The notes: generated by a model not told the origin, from the letters alone. A stretch of 20,983 nucleotides of DNA from Candidatus Poribacteria bacterium (GCA_016215705.1 JACRIR010000204.1:1-20983), one strand, 5' to 3'. Numbered from the stretch's first letter, positions 9,594 through 17,937 are shown. Numbers and translations are program-made.

Positions 9594-9914
9594 TTTTATT
9601 GTCCCTATTCGGCTATATGAGTCCGTCCAGAGGGATGGAACATCCTATCGCCACGAGGGTCAAACGTGCACCGGCCTCTTGCCTAAATGAAATTGCGCTT
9701 TATAGTGCTGTCATGATTGTCATTCTGAGGAGCGAAGCGACGAAGAATCTTTCGTTCTTCTGCAAATTTGCGACCTATAGACAGAGATTCTTCGCTTCGC
9801 TCAGAATGACAAACAGCTATTACAATTTGGACAACACACTGTGCAAGAGACCATGAACTCTAAACCATAAACCGAGTTTCTTGGGAGATATTGCTTCGTC
9901 GCCGGAGAGGCTCT
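9594..9914. other. intergenic region between acyP and the BON-protein gene
   Basis: This 321-nt stretch contains the inverted repeat at 9717-9812 and, at about 9851-9875, a CCATGAACTCTAAACCATAAAC-type repeat related to one near 17957-17985. The open plus-strand frame across 9599-9856 reads through the repeat and is not believed. The promoter for acyP should lie in the right-hand direction from 9594, but no good boxes are visible. Confidence 0.6.
9717..9812. repeat. MITE-like inverted repeat
   Basis: The left arm (9717-9750) begins TTGTCATTCTGAGGAGCGAA. The right arm (9785-9812) is the reverse complement of TTGTCATTCTGAGCGAAGCG plus AAGAATCT, so the two differ mainly by two 3-bp indels. About 34 nt lie between. 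Repeats with this TGTCATTCTGAG...AAGAATCT core are widespread in environmental bacterial genomes. No coding capacity. Confidence 0.75.
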
Positions 9915-10754
9915 CTATTTTTGTTTGATCCGCAGCTCGTTCACAACGCCTTGCACTCCCCAGCAATCCTTTGCTATCTCCTGTGCCAGGTCTTTCTCGG
10001 CGCCGCTGTTAACTATGCCCGTCAGTGTCACAATACCTTCCCTGCTCGACGCCTCGATTTCGGAGGAGTCAATGTTGCGGTTCACCATCAACGCCGCCCT
10101 CACCTGAGCGACGATACGGGCGTCGTCCGCCTTCTTCATGATCGACCTGTCGCCTGTTTCCCTGCCGTTCGCGGGGGCCCCGAACCTGATCTCGACGGAA
10201 ACCACTCCGTCGATATCCTCCGCAATCTTGCGCGCGAGCTCGGCCTCCGCCGGCGATTCAACGGTCCCGCCGAGAACAACCGCCCCTCGATTCGAGCTGA
10301 CCTCTATCCTGTTTGCCCTTATATTCTGATTGAGCAATAAAGCCGTCTTGACTGACGCAACAATTGTGAGATCATCCAGCTTTTCGCCGAGTGTCCGCTC
10401 AGGCATGTCCGGCGCAAGCGTCAGCGTACGGCTGATTACGAGATCGTTCTGAACTCTCTCGACCCCCTTGATGCTGCGGGCTACTTCTTCGGCAAGTTGT
10501 TTCTGAATGTCGGTTGCGACGGCGCCTGAAAGAGTCACGACTCCGTCCGAGGCGGAAACATCTATCTGCATGGTGTTCAAATGACGATTCAACGCCAGCG
10601 CAGTCTTAACCGACGCAGTGATGCGCGTCTCTGTCACGACAGCGCCGAAGTCTTTTCCGGACATATCGCTGCGCGCGTAGAACTTTTGATAGGAAATGTA
10701 AGCGAGGACCAAGGCGGCAAGCGCGAAGATAATGAACAGAAGCTTTCGAAACAC
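9915..10754 (-). CDS. membrane-anchored protein with three BON domains
   Basis: A 279-aa protein from a GTG start at 10754 with GGGAGAAG shortly upstream. An N-terminal hydrophobic helix (about 5-22) is an uncleaved anchor or signal. Three BON domains follow at about 40-108, 126-192 and 210-277. Each has the helix-strand pattern with I..SVK.AL..N..(I/L).....I.V....G.V.L.G.V, ending in a GV..V.N-type strand. BON domains bind phospholipid surfaces and occur in OsmY and related periplasmic proteins that protect the envelope under stress, so this is probably a periplasmic envelope protein. The three repeats are clearly similar and probably arose by internal duplication. It stands alone as a transcription unit. 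Confidence 0.9.
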   Translation of the reverse strand: MFRKLLFIIFALAALVLAYISYQKFYARSDMSGKDFGAVVTETRITASVKTALALNRHLNTMQIDVSASDGVVTLSGAVATDIQKQLAEEVARSIKGVERVQNDLVISRTLTLAPDMPERTLGEKLDDLTIVASVKTALLLNQNIRANRIEVSSNRGAVVLGGTVESPAEAELARKIAEDIDGVVSVEIRFGAPANGRETGDRSIMKKADDARIVAQVRAALMVNRNIDSSEIEASSREGIVTLTGIVNSGAEKDLAQEIAKDCWGVQGVVNELRIKQK

Positions 10755-11337
10755 GCTCTTCTCCCGGTTATGTAAGAATCAATCCCGCGAAAGCAGGAGT
10801 CCGTGATATGTATGAATGAGGCATAGATATTCTCCGGTCAAGCCGAAAAATGACAGAAGAAGGTAATTCTGTCGGTGGAAGTTTAGCAAAAGCCTTAAGA
10901 TAATGTCAACGCGCTTCGCTTCTGTCTTTCCAGCAGAGACGCCACCATAATTGTGAGAAGGTTGTGACAAGGAGGCAGTGCTTATTCGGGGACACCTTGT
11001 GGCAAGGTGCCCCCGAATAAGCGCTGGCTTGGATGCTTCGTACTCTTTCGCCAGGTCCCGGTTTTTCTGCTGCTTGGCCGACATGGGGATAACAAAAACG
11101 TCGAAATCTGTGCCTTTTTGGAGATTTTTTTCCGCCTGGCAACGCTTACAGGATTGTGATTATTGAAGGTTAAATCTTTGTCTTTTTTCATAACGCCAAT
11201 ACTACCAAGGTATTACAATAAATCGTACGAGATTATTGAAATTCTCAAACAGAAGGCCTCCCCGATGGTATGCTTTATGCTTTGTTTCTCGTAAAAATCC
11301 GTGTTTGACATATCAGTGAGAGGGAGGACATATCCAC
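10755..11337. other. divergent intergenic region before the OmpA-family gene
   Basis: This 583-nt stretch lies between the minus-strand BON gene and the plus-strand OmpA gene and should hold promoters for both. It contains the strong hairpin at 10977-11025 and an A/T-rich part (about 11160-11250). A TTGACA at 11305-11310 lies close to the OmpA ribosome-binding site, but no -10 box follows at a usable place. Open frames here cross the hairpin in both directions and are not believed. Confidence 0.55.
10977..11025. repeat. hairpin repeat, 23-bp stem with 3-nt loop
   Basis: AGTGCTTATTCGGGGACACC plus TTG (10977-10999) pairs with 11003-11025 across TGG. The stem has one G-T wobble and one A-C mismatch. 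A shorter relative is at 16369-16394. It is a REP-like element and not a typical terminator, as no T-tract follows. Confidence 0.75.
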
Positions 11338-12360
11338 ATGAGAATCTTGAAGACCGCTTCAGCATTCCTAATTGCGCTGACCACGATCGCCGGCCTCATT
11401 CCAGACGCCTTGGCCGCAATGGGGAACTGCGACTCGATCACCGTGACCATAGACCGCAAGACGCATCCGAATATCATCTTTCATCCGGAGCTTTGGAAAT
11501 CACAGCCTTCCACCGTGAAAGTGCACGACTTCATGATTCGCGACTACTACGGCAATCCGATTGATGGGTTCGTCATCCAGACGGCATCGGGCCGCACGGA
11601 AATCCCCGTTGATCAAGTCAAAGAGATTCACCAGAGGGGATGGATAACGAGAGCAAGGAAAGACATCGAGTTTCTCGATAGCTTCGTCAAGGCGGACATC
11701 ACCCTGGTTGATGGGACAACTCTGGACGTGTTGATGAATGCCGATTTTGGAACGATCGAGGGTAAAACGGAACTCGGCGATTTCTACCTTGGGGACCCGC
11801 ACACTGTCAAGATGCTTGTGTTCAATCGTGAGGAAAGAGTTGCGGAGGCGCCGCAGGCCGATGTCTCCAGTGTAGCGGCCGCTGTCGCCGTTGAGCCGGA
11901 AAGCGTGAGAGCGGGATCGTCCGCTGTCGGCAAAGAGAGCGATAGCGATGGCGACGGAGTTGCTGACAGCCTCGATAAGTGTCCCAATACCCTCAAGGGC
12001 GCCCCTGTCGATTCTGTCGGATGCTGGTCTTTCAAAGGGATATCCTTCGATTTCAGAAAATGGAACATCAAGCCGGAATTCGAGGCCGTCCTGGATGGGG
12101 ACGCTCGCGTGCTCGGGATGAATCCGGAAATCAAGATCGACATACAGGGCCACACCGACAACGTTGCCTCCGAGAAATTTAACCAGAAACTCTCCGAGAA
12201 GAGAGCCGAGTCGGCAAAGGAATATTTCGTTTCCAAGGGAATCGCCCCTGATAGAATCTCCACTGTCGGTTTTGGGGAGTCGCGCCCGGCCACCAGCAAC
12301 GACACGCCTGACGGGCGGGCACAGAACAGGAGAATCGAAATCAAAGTAGTCGGCGAATAG
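11338..12360 (+). CDS. OmpA-family outer-membrane protein with a TSP3-type calcium motif
   Basis: A 340-aa protein. GGGAGG lies 10 nt before the ATG. Residues 1-27 form a signal peptide ending ALA. Residues 30-165 are a soluble-looking domain I do not recognise. An Ala/Val/Glu-rich linker leads to an acidic DSDGDGVADSLDKCP motif (202-216) of thrombospondin type 3 kind, which binds calcium and often precedes OmpA domains. The C-terminal OmpA domain (about 233-337) has GHTDN (271-275), the R289 region and NRRIEI. It probably binds peptidoglycan via D274 and an arginine, so the protein links the outer membrane to the wall. The usual N-terminal beta-barrel is absent. A clear terminator follows, so it is transcribed alone. 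Confidence 0.88.
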   Translation: MRILKTASAFLIALTTIAGLIPDALAAMGNCDSITVTIDRKTHPNIIFHPELWKSQPSTVKVHDFMIRDYYGNPIDGFVIQTASGRTEIPVDQVKEIHQRGWITRARKDIEFLDSFVKADITLVDGTTLDVLMNADFGTIEGKTELGDFYLGDPHTVKMLVFNREERVAEAPQADVSSVAAAVAVEPESVRAGSSAVGKESDSDGDGVADSLDKCPNTLKGAPVDSVGCWSFKGISFDFRKWNIKPEFEAVLDGDARVLGMNPEIKIDIQGHTDNVASEKFNQKLSEKRAESAKEYFVSKGIAPDRISTVGFGESRPATSNDTPDGRAQNRRIEIKVVGE

Positions 12361-12385
12361 AACGTCGGAGACAAAGAGCGAGTTC

Positions 12386-12417
12386 CTCGGCCGCCAATCC
12401 TGGCGGCCGAGTTGTTT
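12386..12417 (+). terminator. rho-independent terminator after the OmpA-family gene
   Basis: CTCGGCCGCCA (12386-12396) pairs perfectly with TGGCGGCCGAG (12401-12411) across ATCC, followed by TTGTTT. The 11-bp GC-rich stem lies 26 nt after the stop codon. Confidence 0.8.
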
Positions 12418-12442
12418 ATGGGCGCAGTCCCAGCGTCTCTGC

Positions 12443-12472
12443 TTTACAATCTCAATGCCGGTATGGTAGTAT
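12443..12472 (+). promoter_or_regulatory. candidate sigma-70-type promoter for the patatin gene
   Basis: TTTACA (12443-12448) and TAGTAT (12467-12472) are 18 nt apart. They lie just after the upstream terminator and 45 nt before the ATG at 12517, where a promoter is expected. It matches in outline only. Confidence 0.4.
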
Positions 12473-12516
12473 GAATGCTGTAAGCCTCAACTACAGCAGG
12501 GAGCCTGGGAGAAGTC

Positions 12517-14001
12517 ATGAAACGGCAGCCTCTGCAGAGCATGAATGGCTCTGGGCGGGTGCTTATTGTAGGCGACAAGCCTCGCGATTTATCGCTGGCC
12601 AAAGATATCCTTCAAAAGGCGGCGGTAAAAGGCGGAAGTACGCTTGAAATACTAACTTGCAGAGATGTCGAGACTGCCCAGCAATACCTCACCTATTATC
12701 TGAACGGTATACTCCTTACTTATCCCGACGCAAGCGCATCAGCCATCATGCCTCAGCTCAGGAAGTTGAGGAGTGTTTATAGCGGTCGCATCGCCCTCGT
12801 TAATGCGGACCCGGCCGTTCAGTCATACACGTGGGGTCGCGTCGGCGGCGTCGATTTCTATTGCGACAAGATAGCCGACGCCGGTCGGTTTGCGAATATG
12901 CTCCTGGCGCCAAGGCGAGGCAGGGGGAAGACCGCCCTTGTGCTCGAGGGTGGCGGCGTCCTCGGCGGATTCATTGAGTTCGGCGCCGTCAGGGCGCTGT
13001 ACGACTTTGGCATACGAGATTTTGACATGTACGTCGGCATCAGCGCCGGCGCGTTTGTGTCCGCTTGCGCGGCCAACAAGATTCCATTCAGGATGATGCT
13101 GGAGAGGCGCAGTCTCGAGTGGGCCCGCATTTACTATCCGAACGTCTCGGAGCTTGTTTCAAAAACCGCATCGTTCCTGCCCAACCTTTGCCTCGGATTG
13201 AAGAAGCTCTGGAACGAACCCAATAAGGACATTCCTCTTTTCCTGTCGAGCTTCTTTGTGACGGGCATGCTTTCGGCGAAGCGCGTGCGCGGATTCCTCG
13301 AAAATGTGCTCGAGGATGCACAGGGGACCAACAGTTTCTCCGAGCTTAGGGAGCGGGGCAAGGAGCTCTATATAATAGCGACCGACCTCGATACGACCGA
13401 GCGGCGCGCTTTCGGCGAGGTAGGCGACATGGAGGTGCCGATATCGCAGGCCGTGGAGGCCTCGATTGCGTTGCCTCTGACCTATAGTCCGGTGAAGATC
13501 GATGACCGTTTCTATGTGGACGGGGCAATCTGCAATGCGGCCAACTTCGACATTGTTATCGAGCATGGGGCCGACCTTATCGTATGCGTCAACCCGCTCG
13601 TCCCGTTCATCAATAGAAAACGCGGTCTGGTAAGCAGTCTTGGACCGCTGGGAATACTCGAGCAGTCCTACCGCAGCATGCTGCACCAGATCATTCTTCG
13701 CAAAATCGAGCGCTACAAAGCTGAGAATCCGAAAGTCACCATCATATTGATAGAGCCCGACCCGCAAGACCCCACTATGTTCCACAACCCTCTCAATGCC
13801 TCGCGCAAGCTGATGGACCTCGCGCTGGTACATGGCTACCGGTCAACCCGAAAGGTCATCGAGAGCCAGTTCGACTTCATACAGCGCTCGTTCCTTTATC
13901 ATGGAATCGAGATCAGCCGCGAGCGCGTCGACGAAAAGGTGGAAGAAGCCGAAAAATCGAGAGGGCGTTACAAGTCGCTTAGAGTCATGACCGGTGAATA
14001 G
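12517..14001 (+). CDS. patatin-like phospholipase with N-terminal receiver-like domain
   Basis: A 494-aa protein. The C-terminal part (about 138-360) is a patatin-type lipid acyl hydrolase: oxyanion loop GGGVLGG (145-151), nucleophile S176 in GISAG and catalytic Asp D335 in VDGA, so the Ser-Asp dyad is complete. Residues 12-130 alternate strands and helices like a response-regulator receiver domain: VLIVGD near 15-20, a hydrophobic strand GILLTYP (64-70) and IALVNAD (92-98). However, the usual phosphate-accepting Asp at the end of the third strand is missing, so it would be a pseudo-receiver. Residues 360-494 extend beyond patatin and are helix-rich. There is no signal peptide, so it acts in the cytoplasm or on the inner membrane face. 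GGGAGAAG shortly before the ATG supports the start. Confidence 0.88.
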   Translation: MKRQPLQSMNGSGRVLIVGDKPRDLSLAKDILQKAAVKGGSTLEILTCRDVETAQQYLTYYLNGILLTYPDASASAIMPQLRKLRSVYSGRIALVNADPAVQSYTWGRVGGVDFYCDKIADAGRFANMLLAPRRGRGKTALVLEGGGVLGGFIEFGAVRALYDFGIRDFDMYVGISAGAFVSACAANKIPFRMMLERRSLEWARIYYPNVSELVSKTASFLPNLCLGLKKLWNEPNKDIPLFLSSFFVTGMLSAKRVRGFLENVLEDAQGTNSFSELRERGKELYIIATDLDTTERRAFGEVGDMEVPISQAVEASIALPLTYSPVKIDDRFYVDGAICNAANFDIVIEHGADLIVCVNPLVPFINRKRGLVSSLGPLGILEQSYRSMLHQIILRKIERYKAENPKVTIILIEPDPQDPTMFHNPLNASRKLMDLALVHGYRSTRKVIESQFDFIQRSFLYHGIEISRERVDEKVEEAEKSRGRYKSLRVMTGE

Positions 14002-14017
14002 GAAGGCGAAGGGAAAG

Positions 14018-14063
14018 AATGGGAACAGAGCCGCAGCATAGGGTCTGCGAGTCTGTCCCTATT
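14018..14063. repeat. imperfect inverted repeat between convergent genes, possible bidirectional terminator
   Basis: Residues 14018-14036 and the reverse complement of 14045-14063 match at 15 of 19 positions (AAT.GG.ACAGA..CGCAG). The right arm overlaps the stop codon of the minus-strand epimerase gene (14059-14061). The AATAGGGACAG sequence also occurs in the repeat at 6131-6198. It may end transcription from both sides, or may simply be a REP-like element. Confidence 0.5.
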
Positions 14064-14949
14064 TTCTCCAGTATTCGCGGACGGTTTCCCGGAATGAGCG
14101 TGGCGTGACTCCAAAGACCTCGGTGACGGCGTTCGAGTCGGTGATGTTGTCGATGGAGAGCATCTTCAGTTGGTCAGTAGTGAGCGGAGGCTTGGGCAGG
14201 ACCGCCTCCATCAGCCTCGCGACGGGCATCATCATAGGCGTGGGAATGTGCAACTTCAGGCGTGGCGCAAGACCCATGGCATCCGCCATTTGATCGAGAA
14301 TCTCATCAAACGCCAGGCGTTCCGGCCCTCCTATTTCCCACACTCCGTTGAGCAGTTTGTCTTCCTCGACCGACTTTAGTACACATGAGGCGACATCCTC
14401 GACCCATATCGGCTGGAGCATTGCCTTGCGTGTTCCCACAACCGGAACGATTGGCGAATAAATCATCGGCTTGAGCATATTGAAGAACTTGTCTTCAGGC
14501 CCGAAAACGATCGACGGCCGCAGAATCACGTAAGGGATTCCGCTCGTCCTGATGAGTTGCTCGGCTCTCCATTTTGTCCGGAAATACTCGCTGACGGGTT
14601 TATCCGACGTCCCGAGCGCGCTTATGTGAATGAATCTCTTTACACCCACTCTTTTTGCTTCTTCCAGAAGATTCTGAATCCCTTGAACGTGAATCCTCTC
14701 GAATGTCGCCTCGCGCACCTGAACGATTATCCCGACGAAGTTGACGGCGACATCGCAGCCTTCCATTTTTCCCTTGAGCGAGTAAGGGTCGGGGATGCCG
14801 CCCTTTATGTATTCGACCTGATTAGAGGGCAGACCCGCCGCAAGACCGGCGTCTTTCATGGTGAGGAGGCGAAGCTTGTGGCCGGACTCTGCCAGCTTCC
14901 TGACTGAGTGACTTCCTATGAAGCCTGTGCCGCCGGAAACGAATATCAT
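14059..14949 (-). CDS. NAD(P)-dependent epimerase/dehydratase-type SDR, NDUFA9-like
   Basis: A 296-aa protein of the atypical (a5/NDUFA9-like) short-chain dehydrogenase group. The Rossmann motif GGTGFIG (6-12) opens the protein. The active-site pair is Y122 and K126 in EYFRTKWRAE, and LRPSIVFGP (143-151) follows as in this family. Such proteins bind NAD(P), and many have unknown substrates. Related ones assist ubiquinone or complex I assembly or nucleotide-sugar and lipid metabolism. AAAGGAG 8 nt before the ATG is a good ribosome-binding site. It follows the phosphofructokinase gene by 86 nt on the same strand and may share its transcript. The specific reaction is not readable from the sequence. 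Confidence 0.88.
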   Translation of the reverse strand: MIFVSGGTGFIGSHSVRKLAESGHKLRLLTMKDAGLAAGLPSNQVEYIKGGIPDPYSLKGKMEGCDVAVNFVGIIVQVREATFERIHVQGIQNLLEEAKRVGVKRFIHISALGTSDKPVSEYFRTKWRAEQLIRTSGIPYVILRPSIVFGPEDKFFNMLKPMIYSPIVPVVGTRKAMLQPIWVEDVASCVLKSVEEDKLLNGVWEIGGPERLAFDEILDQMADAMGLAPRLKLHIPTPMMMPVARLMEAVLPKPPLTTDQLKMLSIDNITDSNAVTEVFGVTPRSFRETVREYWRK

Positions 14950-15035
14950 GGCTCCAACTCCTTTTCATCGCCAAGAAGCGAAGGTGAAGGGACAAGGCGA
15001 AAGACGAAAGGAATAGGACTCCCCTCTTATTTTGG

Positions 15036-16085
15036 TCAGCGCCCCATGAACAGCTTGACTTCCTCGAGGAGCGCCTTGTCGACCAGCTTCAATTTGCCGA
15101 CCGCTTCGGCAATCGAGACGCTTGTTATTTCCGTCCCTCTCAGCGACGTCATTTCACCAAATTTTTCGGCGAGGATGAGTTGGACCGCTTTCACGCCCAG
15201 GCGGGTTCCGAGCATCCGGTCGAAGGCCGAGGGAGCGCCTCCCCTTTGCAGATGGCCGAGTATGACTTCTCGCGTCTCTTGTCCCGTTTTCTTCTCGATG
15301 ACTTTGGAAAGCCGCTTCGCTATGCCGCCCAACTTGACGTGGCCGAACTCGTCCACCTTGTCATCCTTCGTGATGAAGTCACGCGCATCGGTTGGAACAG
15401 CGCCTTCGGCTACGGCGACAATGGTGTAGTTATACCCGGCTTTCCGGCGCTCTCTTATCACGCGGCACACTTCATCAACGTCGAATTTTTCTTCGGGCAC
15501 CAATATGATATGTGCGCCGCCCGCCATTCCGGCGTTCAGCGTAAGCCATCCCGCGTACCGGCCCATGATCTCTACGACCATCACGCGATCATGCGACATC
15601 GCCGTTGTGTGCAGCCGGTCTATTGCCTCGGTTCCGATATTTATGGCAGTGTCAAAGCCGAATGTGTAATCGGTCGCGGAGAGGTCGTTATCAATCGTCT
15701 TGGGAACCCCCACGATCTTAATCCCATCCTCATGCAGTTTCAGCGCGACACCGAGAGTATCGTCTCCTCCGATGGCCACGAGCGCGTCGCAGTCGTATTT
15801 TTCGAGGTTCCTCTTTATCTGATCTATTCCGTTCGGATGCTTCATCGGGTTGGTGCGAGAAGTTCCCAGAATCGTGCCGCCGGTGCGGTGGATGTCGTCA
15901 ACGTCTTCCAACGCGATAGGTTCGACTTCGCCCCCATCGAGCAGTCCGGCCCAGCCGCGTTTGATACCAAGAACCTTGATTCCGTACTTATCCGACGTCA
16001 CCACGATTGCGCGAATTACCGCGTTCAGGCCGGGTGCGTCGCCGCCGCCGGTCAATACTCCGATTCGCTTAACGCTCATGCTCAT
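15036..16085 (-). CDS. pfkA: 6-phosphofructokinase, probably pyrophosphate-dependent type
   Basis: A 349-aa enzyme converting fructose 6-phosphate to fructose 1,6-bisphosphate in glycolysis. The N-terminal GGGDAPGLNAVIR binds the phosphoryl donor. The key region reads GGDD (106-109) and PKTIDND (128-134), with the catalytic Asp at 132. ATP enzymes such as E. coli PfkA have GGDG and PGTIDND; Asp in place of Gly and Lys in place of Gly mark pyrophosphate users, so the reaction is probably PPi-dependent and reversible. MGRYAGWL (174-181) is the substrate-binding stretch. Two ATGs lie 6 nt apart (16085 and 16079). GGGAG is only about 3 nt before the first, so the second may be the real start. It is divergent from the regulator gene at 16549. 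Confidence 0.92.
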   Translation of the reverse strand: MSMSVKRIGVLTGGGDAPGLNAVIRAIVVTSDKYGIKVLGIKRGWAGLLDGGEVEPIALEDVDDIHRTGGTILGTSRTNPMKHPNGIDQIKRNLEKYDCDALVAIGGDDTLGVALKLHEDGIKIVGVPKTIDNDLSATDYTFGFDTAINIGTEAIDRLHTTAMSHDRVMVVEIMGRYAGWLTLNAGMAGGAHIILVPEEKFDVDEVCRVIRERRKAGYNYTIVAVAEGAVPTDARDFITKDDKVDEFGHVKLGGIAKRLSKVIEKKTGQETREVILGHLQRGGAPSAFDRMLGTRLGVKAVQLILAEKFGEMTSLRGTEITSVSIAEAVGKLKLVDKALLEEVKLFMGR

Positions 16086-16162
16086 TTTCTCCCTTTATCA
16101 ACCCGGTTAGATCACAGAATCCCTGTTACAAGTGCGAAAGGGAAAGCACTCTTACGAAACTG

Positions 16163-16178
16163 TTACGCAATTGCGTAA
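16163..16178. promoter_or_regulatory. candidate operator, perfect 16-bp palindrome
   Basis: TTACGCAATTGCGTAA is fully self-complementary. It lies 78 nt upstream of the pfkA start and 370 nt upstream of the regulator start. A further CTTACG half-site is at 16151-16156. The A/T-flanked symmetry fits a dimeric regulator site, but the binder is unknown. Confidence 0.4.
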
Positions 16179-16368
16179 GTGCGGATTCGTTTGCATGCAT
16201 GATGCGAAAAAGGGCGCAAACCCGTGCGAACGCACCTACAAGCCTCGACGCACGATTCCGTGTAGCGGAACAGATTCTTACACCCTTCTTCACATAATAC
16301 TACCATAGCATTCGGCCTTTATCAAGCAAACACCACTTCGCTTGCAGACGCCGCGCGTCGGAGCTATC

Positions 16369-16394
16369 GGGACATGAGGTGGCATGGTGTCCCC
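16369..16394. repeat. REP-like element related to 10977-11025
   Basis: GGGACATG (16370-16377) and the TGGTGTCCC end are imperfectly complementary. On the reverse strand it reads GGGACACCATGCCACC, close to GGGCACCTTGCCACAAGG at 11001-11014 and neighbouring bases. The rightward-facing ATG at 16384 lies inside it. Confidence 0.5.
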
Positions 16395-16548
16395 CATTAT
16401 TAAGGATGGCAAAAGAAAGTATTCGGTTGGAAGCGAAGAAGCTTGCCGAGCCATTGGTCGAACGGCTCAATCGGCTTGCAAAGGTCGCGCGTCCGGTGTT
16501 ATCATAGATTTTGGGATATTGGCATCGTGTCAGTGCGGAGGGGTTTGG

Positions 16549-17937
16549 ATGTTTAATGATCGCTCAAACGGCGAGTTCTCGCCATATTTTTTTAGACTGG
16601 CCGAGAACCTGCGCGCTATTTTCGACAGCCTGTATGACGGCATCATAACGGTCGACAACAATGGAATAATACAGCAATTCAACAAGTCGGCCGAAAAGAT
16701 AACCGGTTTTGCCTCCGGAGAAGCGCTTGAGCAACCCCTGCACAAGGCGCTTGTCTCGCGCGACGAAGCGCGACTTACCGAAGAGATAATCCTCGCCATC
16801 CGCCAGGGCCGCCGAATCGAGAACTACGAGCTCGAAATCACCACCAAAGACAGGCGCCTCAAGACCATCAACATCACAAGCACGGCGCTGTCGGGCCTCT
16901 ACGAAGACGAGACGGCCGGGGCGGTCATAAGCATGGCGGACGTGACCGAGATACACAGCCTGAAGGAGGAACTGAAGGGCAGATACAGGCTCGACCATAT
17001 CATAGGCAAGAATTATCTGATGCAGCAGGTTTACGACCGGATTCTGCTTACGGCCGACAGCGACTCAACCGTTCTCATACAGGGCGAGAGCGGCACCGGC
17101 AAGGAGCTCGTTGCGCATTCGATCCATTACCATAGCCACCGGGCCGACGGCCCGTTCATCAAAGTAAACTGCTCCGCCCTCGCCGAAACGCTCCTTGAGA
17201 GCGAGCTCTTCGGGCACGCCAAGGGCTCGTTCACGGGCGCAATATATGATAAGGTGGGCCGCTTCGAGGCCGCCAACGGAGGCACAATCTTTCTCGATGA
17301 GGTGGGCGACTTCAGCCCTTTCATACAGTTAAGGTTGCTGAGGGTGCTGCAGGAGAAAGAGTTCGAGCGTGTCGGCGATACGGTCTCGCGCAAAACCGAC
17401 GTCAGAATTATTGCGGCGACCAATCGCAATCTCAAGGACCTCGTTCAGAACGGCTATTTCCGGCCCGACCTGTACTATCGACTGCGAGTCATCCCGATTT
17501 ATCTTCCTCCGCTCCGCGAGCGAAAAGACGACCTTTCGATGCTGATCGGCCATTTCATGGAACGTTTCAACACGAAAATGGGAAAGAGAATCCGTGGCGT
17601 GAGCGAGGAAGCCATGAGCGTGCTGCTGAACTATGAGTGGCCTGGCAATATTCGCGAGCTCGAACATGCCATCGAACACGCGATGGTGCTTTCGCACGGC
17701 CAGATGATAGAACTGCAGGAGCTTCCCGTCGAGATAAGACGGGGAGAGGAGTTTGAAACAGTTCCGCTCGTCAAGAACTATTTCCGGCGCGGCAGGTCAT
17801 CTGACCAGAAGGTGGAACGCTCTATGATAGAGCAGGCGCTCTCCGATGCCTCCGGCAATCGCACGCGCGCCGCCAAGAAACTCGGAATGAGCCGAACCAC
17901 GCTCTGGCGCAAAATGAAGGCCCACTCCATTGAATAA
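16549..17937 (+). CDS. sigma-54-dependent transcriptional activator, PAS-AAA+-Fis
   Basis: A 462-aa protein from ATG 16549, chosen because GGAGGGG (16537-16543) lies 5 nt upstream. The longer frame from 16384 begins in a repeat. A PAS sensor domain (about 18-135) is followed by the AAA+ domain: Walker A GESGTGKE (179-186), the sigma-54 contact loop GSFTGA (226-231, a Ser variant of GAFTGA), Walker B GGTIFLDE (244-251) and the arginine-finger region [10 protein letters not shown] (305-314). A Fis-type helix-turn-helix (about 424-460) ends the protein. There is no receiver domain, so PAS probably senses a ligand or redox state directly. All ATPase parts look intact. The target is unknown; the promoter of the downstream gene pair looks sigma-70-like. 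Confidence 0.93.
   Translation: MFNDRSNGEFSPYFFRLAENLRAIFDSLYDGIITVDNNGIIQQFNKSAEKITGFASGEALEQPLHKALVSRDEARLTEEIILAIRQGRRIENYELEITTKDRRLKTINITSTALSGLYEDETAGAVISMADVTEIHSLKEELKGRYRLDHIIGKNYLMQQVYDRILLTADSDSTVLIQGESGTGKELVAHSIHYHSHRADGPFIKVNCSALAETLLESELFGHAKGSFTGAIYDKVGRFEAANGGTIFLDEVGDFSPFIQLRLLRVLQEKEFERVGDTVSRKTDVRIIAATNRNLKDLVQNGYFRPDLYYRLRVIPIYLPPLRERKDDLSMLIGHFMERFNTKMGKRIRGVSEEAMSVLLNYEWPGNIRELEHAIEHAMVLSHGQMIELQELPVEIRRGEEFETVPLVKNYFRRGRSSDQKVERSMIEQALSDASGNRTRAAKKLGMSRTTLWRKMKAHSIE

Larger units (their letters stand above)
16086..16548. other. divergent intergenic region between pfkA and the regulator gene
   Basis: This 463-nt stretch has a 16-bp palindrome (16163-16178), a GTGCGAACGCAC repeat followed by CTAC (16224-16241), a TTCCG/CGGAA mini-hairpin (16256-16270) and a GGGACA...TGTCCC element (16369-16394). 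The regulator frame is open from 16384, but its ATG lies inside the last repeat. I see no convincing sigma-70 or sigma-54 boxes. Confidence 0.55.

Noticed and set aside
9599-9856. 85-codon plus-strand frame
   Set aside because: It reads through the inverted repeat at 9717-9812, with no ribosome-binding site.
11305-11333. TTGACA and ACATAT as a promoter for the OmpA-family gene
   Set aside because: The second box overlaps the ribosome-binding site and spacer, so a transcript from it would lack the site.
15180-16178. 332-codon plus-strand frame opposite pfkA
   Set aside because: It is a shadow of the phosphofructokinase gene and has no recognisable domain.
16519-16536. TTGGCAT as part of a sigma-54 promoter before the regulator gene
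   Set aside because: No GC-type -12 element follows at the required spacing.
16384-16548. Upstream extension of the sigma-54 activator
   Set aside because: The ATG lies in a REP-like element, while ATG 16549 has a strong ribosome-binding site and precedes the PAS domain.
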